Source: JAFGKM01 sp964403465 (GTDB taxonomy: Bacteria; Ratteibacteria; UBA8468; B48-G9; JAFGKM01). Taken from it: a DNA stretch of 18,985 nucleotides. The stretch spans positions 1 to 18,985 of the forward strand of contig CAYOFY010000026.1 in NCBI GenBank assembly GCA_964403465.1, written 5' to 3'. The notes below the pieces were generated by a model. That model searched no databases, had not been told where the DNA came from, and saw only the letters and a list, made by a program, of their open reading frames with translations. Every line of letters starts with the position of its first letter. Position 1 is the first letter of the stretch. A program made the position numbers and the translations under genes. Below are positions 14,002 through 18,985 of the stretch, piece by piece.

Positions 14002-15288
14002 ATGTCGGAAAGAAAATTGGCTGTGAGGGGAATTGTGAGCAGGGGCGCAAGGTTCGTTGCAAAGAGGGAGAAGATTGACCCTGAAAAACTTTCCGGGAAG
14101 ATCGCGGAAGGCAGGGTGATAATCTTAAAACACAGGAATACGTACCTTGGCATAGGTGAAGGATTGAGGACAAAAATCAACGCCAACATAGGAACCTCTC
14201 CTGATATCGTTGATATGGATGCAGAGATCAAAAAATTGAAAGCAGCCTGCAGATTCGGAGCCGATACGGTCATGGACCTAAGCACCGGAGGGGATATTGA
14301 CCGAATAAGAAAAGTTATTGTGGAATGCAGCCCGGTTCCTGTCGGTACCGTTCCCATATACCAGGCGGCAATTGAATCCATAGAGGAAAAAGGGGCGTTG
14401 ACAAGGATGGAGCCGGAAAAGATTTTTAATGTTATTGAAAAACATGCAAGAGACGGGGTTTCTTTTGCAACGCTTCACTGCGGCATCACGCTGGCAACTC
14501 TTGAAAGGCTGAGGAAGAATCCCCGCAAGACAATGGTCGTGAGCAGGGGTGGCGCATTTCTCATAAGCTGGATGATTGCCAACGGGAAAGAAAATCCGCT
14601 GTATGAAGATTTTGACAGGGTTCTGGATATAGCAAAGAAATATGACCTTGTGTTGAGTCTGGGAGATGGCATGAGGCCCGGAGGACTTATGGACGCCACC
14701 GATAGTTCGCAGATTGATGAACTTTTAACCCTCGGGGAGCTGACCCGGATAGCGTGGGAAAATGACGTGCAGGTCATAATAGAAGGACCGGGGCACATTC
14801 CCATAAACGAGATTTCTGCGAATGTGATGCTTCAGAAAAAAATATGCAGAGGCGCACCGTTTTACGTACTCGGTCCCCTGGTTACGGATATCGCTCCCGG
14901 ATATGACCACATAACATCCGCTATCGGGGCCGCGGTTGCCGGATGGCATGGCGCGGATTATATCTGCTACGTAACTCCCACCGAGCATCTTTCACTTCCT
15001 GAGGTTGAGGATGTTGTTGAGGGGGTCATTGCGGCAAAGATAGCGGCGCACGCGGCTGATATAGGCAAGGGTCTGAGCGGAGGATTGGACTGGGACTATA
15101 AAATGGATATTGCACGTACGAAAAGGGACTGGCAGGAGGAGAGAAAATTATCCATAAATCCCGGCAGGTTTGACAGCCTGCATAAAAAACATAAGTCAGC
15201 CGAAAAAGATGTGTGTACCATGTGCGGGAAATATTGCGCCATCAAAACTGTTGAAAAGTATCTGGGAACTAAAATTGTCACCAAATAA
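14002..15288 (+). CDS. thiC: Phosphomethylpyrimidine synthase ThiC (or ThiC-like BzaF)
   Basis: ThiC is a radical-SAM enzyme that rearranges aminoimidazole ribotide to the thiamine pyrimidine. The 428-residue protein shows the short form: RTKINANIGTS, ADTVMDLSTGGDI, PVPVGTVPIYQA, FATLHCGIT, VSRGGAFL, LSLGDGMRPG, EGPGHIPIN, and APGYDHITSAIG. The C-terminal cluster motif reads CTMCGKYC (405-412), with three residues between the second and third cysteine where E. coli ThiC has four. The anaerobic benzimidazole synthase BzaF has similar size and sequence, so the assignment is not closed; no TPP riboswitch precedes it. GAGGTGA (13990-13996) supports ATG 14002 over the in-frame GTG at 13993. Confidence 0.8.
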   Translation: MSERKLAVRGIVSRGARFVAKREKIDPEKLSGKIAEGRVIILKHRNTYLGIGEGLRTKINANIGTSPDIVDMDAEIKKLKAACRFGADTVMDLSTGGDIDRIRKVIVECSPVPVGTVPIYQAAIESIEEKGALTRMEPEKIFNVIEKHARDGVSFATLHCGITLATLERLRKNPRKTMVVSRGGAFLISWMIANGKENPLYEDFDRVLDIAKKYDLVLSLGDGMRPGGLMDATDSSQIDELLTLGELTRIAWENDVQVIIEGPGHIPINEISANVMLQKKICRGAPFYVLGPLVTDIAPGYDHITSAIGAAVAGWHGADYICYVTPTEHLSLPEVEDVVEGVIAAKIAAHAADIGKGLSGGLDWDYKMDIARTKRDWQEERKLSINPGRFDSLHKKHKSAEKDVCTMCGKYCAIKTVEKYLGTKIVTK

Positions 15289-15292
15289 ACCG

Positions 15293-15781
15293 ATGAGCAG
15301 AGTGAGAGTTTACGGAGAAGAGGTGCTCAGGAAAAGGGCGGAAGAGATTAAGGATATTGATGCCGGCGTAAAAAAACTCTTAAAGAATATGTTGTCCACG
15401 CTGAGGCAGAAAAACGGGCTCGGCCTTGCCGCCACTCAGATAGGTGTACCCAGGCGAATATTCCTGGCACTGGACAGGGACAGAGACACTATAGTTACGG
15501 CAATAAACCCTGAGATTGCCGACACGGAAGGAAGGGAGATTGACATTGAAGGCTGTCTGAGTTTTCCAGAGGTGTATTTTGCAATAGAGAGGTCGAAGAA
15601 AGTCGTTCTCAGGGCTCACGATGAAAAAGGGAGAGAGATTGTCGTGGAAACAGAGGGGCTCCTTGCAAGATGCTTCCAGCATGAGATAGACCATCTTAAC
15701 GGCAGACTGATAATAGATTATGCATCAGATGAAGAGAAGAAAATCTGGCAGGAAAAGATAAAAAACTTCCGGAAGACCTGA
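15293..15781 (+). CDS. def: Peptide deformylase
   Basis: Removes the formyl group from the N-terminal methionine of new proteins. The 162-residue protein has all three hallmark motifs: GLGLAATQ (42-49), EGCLS (86-90, Cys88 metal ligand) and HEIDH (130-134, two His ligands and the catalytic Glu). The frame is open back to 15170 inside thiC, but MSRVRVYGEEVLRKRA at 15293 matches deformylase N-termini and starts 4 bp after the thiC stop; the binding site is weak, so translation may depend on coupling to thiC. The usual partner fmt is not next to it; nadB follows after 29 bp. Confidence 0.93.
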   Translation: MSRVRVYGEEVLRKRAEEIKDIDAGVKKLLKNMLSTLRQKNGLGLAATQIGVPRRIFLALDRDRDTIVTAINPEIADTEGREIDIEGCLSFPEVYFAIERSKKVVLRAHDEKGREIVVETEGLLARCFQHEIDHLNGRLIIDYASDEEKKIWQEKIKNFRKT

Positions 15782-15810
15782 CAAAATATTTCTTGGATTT
15801 GGGAAAAACA

Positions 15811-17412
15811 ATGATACCGGACTTTCTCGTTTCTTTTGACACAGGGAAACTGCCCCAGGAGGAGATTGATTTTCTTGTGATCGGAGGGGGAATTGCTGGA
15901 ATGACGGCGGCCCTTCAATTAAAAGGAGCCAGAACCTGCGTCCTCTATAAGAACGGGCTTTCCGAAACCTGCACCTTCAACGCACAGGGCGGAATTGCTT
16001 CCGCAATATCGGAGGGGGATTCGCTTGAAAAGCACAGGGAAGACACGTTGAAAACGGGCTGCGGTATCGCCAATCCTGAATCCGTGGATGTGCTTGTCAG
16101 GGAAGGCGTTGAGAGAATCAGGGAACTCATTTCCTGCGGACTTGCCTTTGACAGGGACAGAGAGGGATACCACTTCACGAGAGAGGGCGGACATGCATGC
16201 AGGAGAATTCTCCATATAGACGGTGATTCTACAGGTATGAAGATAGCGGATTTTCTATATAGAAAAGTGGTCTCCGAAAAGAGCATAAGGATTATACATT
16301 CGCATTTTCTTGTCGACCTTATATCCTCCGGAGACAGAATAGATGGAGCCCTTGTTTATGACGAAAACAGGAAAAGATTTTTCATCATCAGGGCAAAGGC
16401 GTTCATCATTGCAACAGGGGGAGCCGGAAATATCTTTCAGGAAACCACCAACCCTCCCGGCATAACCGGTGACGGCATAGCGGCCGCCTATCGCTGCGGC
16501 GCGGAACTTGCAGACCTCGAGTTCTTTCAGTTCCATCCGACAACATTCTACCAGGCCGGGGCCCCGCGTTTCCTGATTTCCGAGAGCGTGAGAGGAGAGG
16601 GGGGCGTCTTGAGAAATTCCAGGGGAGAACGTTTTATGTCCGGCTACCACCCCTCGGCGGAGCTCGCCCCCAGGGATATTGTTACGAGGGCAATCATAGA
16701 CCAGATGAAACTGACAGGGTCCAATTGCGTCTACCTTGATTTGAAAGGGATGAAATGCGACCTGAAAAAAAGGTTCCCGACAATATATAACTTCTGCATG
16801 GATTACGGGATCAACCTCAAAAAAGACCTGGTTCCCGTAAGGCCTGCGGCGCATTATTTCATGGGCGGGGTCAGGACCGACCTGTGGGGGCAGACGAACG
16901 TGGAAAATCTTTATGCGTGCGGTGAGGCTGCCTGCACGGGTGTTCACGGGGCAAACCGTCTTGCAAGCAACTCACTGCTTGAAGGGCTCGTTTTCGGAGC
17001 CAGAACCGGAAAGAAAATCCTTGAAATGCGGGGACGAAAATTGCCCGCGCTCAAAAAGAAATATGTCTTTCCGCAGAAGACGGACATACTTATTGACAGG
17101 GAAGACCTCAAAAGGTCCATAAGAAGCCTGATGTGGAGGAACGCAGGAATTGAAAGAGAAGGGAGCATTTTGCTGAATGCAACCGATAAACTTATGGACT
17201 GGACCAAGTACGCTTTCCTGAAAGAGTTTTCAGACAGGACAGGATTTGAGACTCTCAACATGCTTATCGTGTCAACCCTGATTGTGAAAACGGCCTCTAT
17301 GAGAGAGGAAAGCAGGGGAACACATTTCAGAAAAGATTACCCGGAACAGGATGATGAACACTGGAAGAAGCACATTATCGTAAGCAGGAGCGGAGTCGGC
17401 ATGGAAAAATGA
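15811..17412 (+). CDS. nadB: L-aspartate oxidase NadB
   Basis: NadB oxidises L-aspartate to iminoaspartate, the first step of de novo NAD synthesis, with non-covalent FAD. The 533-residue protein has GGGIAG (25-30), FNAQGGIASAIS, EGGHACRRILHIDGDSTG, ISESVRGEGGVLRN, ELAPRDIVTRAI (Arg288), AAHYFMGGV (His348) and HGANRLASNSLLEG (Arg383); these three residues correspond to Arg290, His351 and Arg386 of the E. coli enzyme. The SNSLLEGLVFG signature favours NadB over fumarate reductase. ATG 15811 follows GGGAAAA, while an in-frame TTG at 15793 lacks a binding site. In an anaerobe fumarate could replace oxygen as acceptor. nadA and nadC are not in the window. Confidence 0.92.
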   Translation: MIPDFLVSFDTGKLPQEEIDFLVIGGGIAGMTAALQLKGARTCVLYKNGLSETCTFNAQGGIASAISEGDSLEKHREDTLKTGCGIANPESVDVLVREGVERIRELISCGLAFDRDREGYHFTREGGHACRRILHIDGDSTGMKIADFLYRKVVSEKSIRIIHSHFLVDLISSGDRIDGALVYDENRKRFFIIRAKAFIIATGGAGNIFQETTNPPGITGDGIAAAYRCGAELADLEFFQFHPTTFYQAGAPRFLISESVRGEGGVLRNSRGERFMSGYHPSAELAPRDIVTRAIIDQMKLTGSNCVYLDLKGMKCDLKKRFPTIYNFCMDYGINLKKDLVPVRPAAHYFMGGVRTDLWGQTNVENLYACGEAACTGVHGANRLASNSLLEGLVFGARTGKKILEMRGRKLPALKKKYVFPQKTDILIDREDLKRSIRSLMWRNAGIEREGSILLNATDKLMDWTKYAFLKEFSDRTGFETLNMLIVSTLIVKTASMREESRGTHFRKDYPEQDDEHWKKHIIVSRSGVGMEK

Positions 17413-18794
17413 ACAGGGTGAAAGACAGCAAGCAATTGCCGGAAAAAAGAATAAAGAACTTTGACGAGGTCGCTTACGGATATACGGAAGAACAGGCCGT
17501 TGCCGAGGCGGGGAGATGTCTGCAGTGCAAGAAGTCCCCGTGCGTGAAGGGCTGTCCCGTGGAGATTGACATACCGGGTTTCATAAGGAAAATCAGGGAA
17601 AAGAAATTCCAGGAGGCGCTTGACGTAATTCACAGGACAAACCTTCTTCCCGCGATATGCGGAAGGGTCTGCCCCCAGGAGACGCAGTGCGAGATACTAT
17701 GCGTCCTTGGAAAGAGAGGTGAACCTGTCGCCATAGGTAAGCTTGAAAGGTATGCAGCTGACATTGGTGAGAAGAGCATGTCCTGTCCGGTGGCTGTTGG
17801 CGGGGAGATAAGCGGGGAAAAAGTGGCTGTCGTCGGCTCCGGGCCGGCAGGTCTCACCTGTGCCGCGGAACTTGCAAAATGCGGGGTCAGGGTGACAGTT
17901 TTTGAGGCTCTTCACATACCCGGAGGCGTGTTAACCTACGGTATACCGGAATTCCGGCTCCCCAAGAAAGTAGTCAACAGCGAGATAGAACTCCTGGAAA
18001 AGCTCGGAGTGGAAATAAAAACTGACATTATCGCGGGGAAAACCGTTACAATAGACGATATTTTTTCCATGGGATATAAAGCCATATTTATAGGTTCAGG
18101 TGCGGGGCTGCCTTCCTTCATGGGCGTACCCGGAGAGAATTTTCTCAGGGTTTATTCCGCAAACGAGTTCTTGACCAGGGTAAACCTTATGAAAGGATAC
18201 CTCTTCCCTGATTATGACACACCCGTAACGACGGGAGAGAAGGTTGCGGTGATAGGTGGCGGTAATGTCGCCATGGATTCCGCAAGGTCTGCATTGAGAC
18301 TTGGAGCAAAGGAAGTAACGATACTTTACAGGAGGACCGAGAAGGAGATGCCCGCAAGAAAGGAAGAGTTTGAACATGCAATAGAAGAGGGAATAAAATT
18401 CGTGTTCCTCGTCCAGCCGCTGGAAGTAATCGGGGATGAAAACGGATATGTAGAAGGCATAAGGGTTATACACAACAAACTCGGGGAACCGGACGAGAGC
18501 GGCAGACGCAGACCTGTTCCCGTGGAGGGCACTGAAGAGATTATTCCCGTGGATTGCGTTATAGTCGCAATCGGGCAGAACCCGAGCCCGTTAATCCCTG
18601 CGACTTACAGGAAACTGGCAACGGGCCGAAAGGGAAATATCATTGTTAATGATGAGACCTGCGAGACGAATGTTCCCGGAATCTTTGCAGGCGGTGACAT
18701 CGCCACGGGAGCCGCGACGGTGATAAGCGCCATGGGAATGGGAAGGAAAGCGGCCAAGAGCATTATGAAGTACCTCGCAACAAAGAAAGAGTGA
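17409..18794 (+). CDS. gltA: GltA-type NADPH oxidoreductase (glutamate synthase small subunit-like or NfnB)
   Basis: A 461-residue iron-sulfur flavoprotein of the family annotated as homotetrameric NADPH-dependent glutamate synthase. The N-terminal domain carries two cysteine sets, C37/C40/C45/C49 and C84/C88/C94/C98, for [4Fe-4S] clusters. The FAD site is GSGPAG (143-148), followed by GGVLTYGIPEFRLPK, and the NADPH site is GGGNVA (283-288) with ILYRRTEKEMPARKEEF; NVPGIFAGGDIATGAATV closes the FAD domain. The large bifurcating subunit NfnB (SudA) has the same size and domains. NfnA usually lies beside nfnB; the upstream neighbour is nadB, and the downstream gene start (MGTGILVIGI) cannot be judged. 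ATGA overlap (4 bp) couples it to nadB. Confidence 0.82.
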   Translation: MNRVKDSKQLPEKRIKNFDEVAYGYTEEQAVAEAGRCLQCKKSPCVKGCPVEIDIPGFIRKIREKKFQEALDVIHRTNLLPAICGRVCPQETQCEILCVLGKRGEPVAIGKLERYAADIGEKSMSCPVAVGGEISGEKVAVVGSGPAGLTCAAELAKCGVRVTVFEALHIPGGVLTYGIPEFRLPKKVVNSEIELLEKLGVEIKTDIIAGKTVTIDDIFSMGYKAIFIGSGAGLPSFMGVPGENFLRVYSANEFLTRVNLMKGYLFPDYDTPVTTGEKVAVIGGGNVAMDSARSALRLGAKEVTILYRRTEKEMPARKEEFEHAIEEGIKFVFLVQPLEVIGDENGYVEGIRVIHNKLGEPDESGRRRPVPVEGTEEIIPVDCVIVAIGQNPSPLIPATYRKLATGRKGNIIVNDETCETNVPGIFAGGDIATGAATVISAMGMGRKAAKSIMKYLATKKE

Positions 18795-18830
18795 CACCTT
18801 TCCCCGCCTCCATGTCAGGACGCAATCAAG

Positions 18831-18847
18831 GACGGAATTCCGCCGTC
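18831..18847. other. Short hairpin after the gltA-like gene
   Basis: GACGG (18831-18835) pairs with CCGTC (18843-18847) around AATTCCG; CGGAATTCCG (18833-18842) is itself a 10 bp palindrome. No T-tract follows, so it is at best a weak terminator for the long ilvD-gltA unit. Confidence 0.3.
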
Positions 18848-18875
18848 AAATCATATCCTGAGGCAATACCTCTAA

Positions 18876-18904
18876 TTGACATGGTCGCCTCAATATGCTA
18901 ATTT
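18876..18904 (+). promoter_or_regulatory. Predicted sigma70-type promoter for the last gene
   Basis: TTGACA (18876-18881) and TAATTT (18899-18904) are 17 bp apart. TGAGGC (18859-18864) and GCCTCA (18887-18892) form an inverted repeat that reaches into the spacer and could be an operator. Transcription would start near 18911, leaving about 43 bases before the ATG at 18954. Confidence 0.5.
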
Positions 18905-18953
18905 TTAAGAGGGAAATCGCAAGCATTAACTAAAAAAACAAGGGGGTAATAAT

Positions 18954-18985
18954 ATGGGTACGGGAATTCTGGTCATCGGGATAAT
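18954..18985 (+). CDS. 5' start of an unidentified gene (partial)
   Basis: An ATG at 18954 follows AGGGGG (18941-18946) by 7 bases and lies about 50 bases after a good promoter. The visible residues, MGTGILVIGI, are hydrophobic, suggesting an N-terminal membrane segment, signal peptide or a buried first strand. Nothing more can be said; the gene runs off the right edge. Confidence 0.55.
   Translation, partial: MGTGILVIGI

Noticed and set aside
12813..14381. 522-codon open frame on the - strand opposite ilvD and thiC
   Set aside because: It runs antisense to two clearly identified genes, its product is Ser/Pro/Thr-rich with no family motif, and it bridges two separate genes, as a shadow frame would.

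Overview
The window reads as ordinary bacterial chromosome from an uncultured, probably anaerobic organism able to make its own amino acids and cofactors. All convincing genes are on the + strand and packed tightly, with several 4-41 bp overlaps. Arginine is written mostly AGG/AGA, ATA is common for isoleucine, and most genes have strong GGAGG-type ribosome binding sites. The gene set (DapL lysine route, class II aldolase, short ThiC-like protein, a GltA/NfnB-type iron-sulfur flavoprotein, a UroD-fold protein that is not a haem enzyme, a GerMN protein and a large TPR/HEAT protein) would suit a candidate phylum such as Omnitrophota or its relatives. That placement is inference only; no marker here fixes the phylum.

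Layout. (1) 1-342: the 3' end of an unidentified gene, then a MITE-like nested inverted repeat and a sigma70-type promoter. (2) 343-4873: a translation-termination operon, GerMN protein - rpmE - prfA - secreted TPR/HEAT/coiled-coil protein - prmC. (3) 4874-5298: a 425 bp non-coding stretch rich in hairpins, with a direct repeat, a promoter and a structured leader. (4) 5299-10052: murA - UroD-like protein - dapB - dapL - purE, which joins peptidoglycan precursor, diaminopimelate/lysine and purine synthesis. (5) 10053-12207: a perfect-consensus promoter driving class II aldolase and phosphofructokinase. (6) 12208-12315: an intergenic inverted repeat built from a degenerate repeated motif. (7) 12316-18794: ilvD - thiC - def - nadB - gltA/nfnB-like gene, covering branched-chain amino acid, thiamine (or possibly benzimidazole), protein maturation, NAD and redox functions. 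(8) 18795-18985: a promoter and the first codons of a further gene.

How the genes fit together. RF1 (prfA) is the substrate of the PrmC methylase, and an envelope-type repeat protein sits between them in overlapping frames. MurA starts peptidoglycan synthesis; DapB and DapL make LL-diaminopimelate, the precursor of the wall diamino acid and of lysine. Aldolase and phosphofructokinase catalyse consecutive glycolytic steps. NadB overlaps the flavoprotein gene by 4 bp, so the two are likely made together.

No CRISPR array, transposase, phage gene, toxin-antitoxin pair, rRNA or tRNA was seen, and no multi-gene system that looks new. The most unusual material is non-coding (118-256, 4922-5280, 12227-12293) plus the TPR/HEAT gene inside the prfA-prmC pair. 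Four sigma70-like promoters are proposed; no classical hairpin-plus-T-tract terminator was found.
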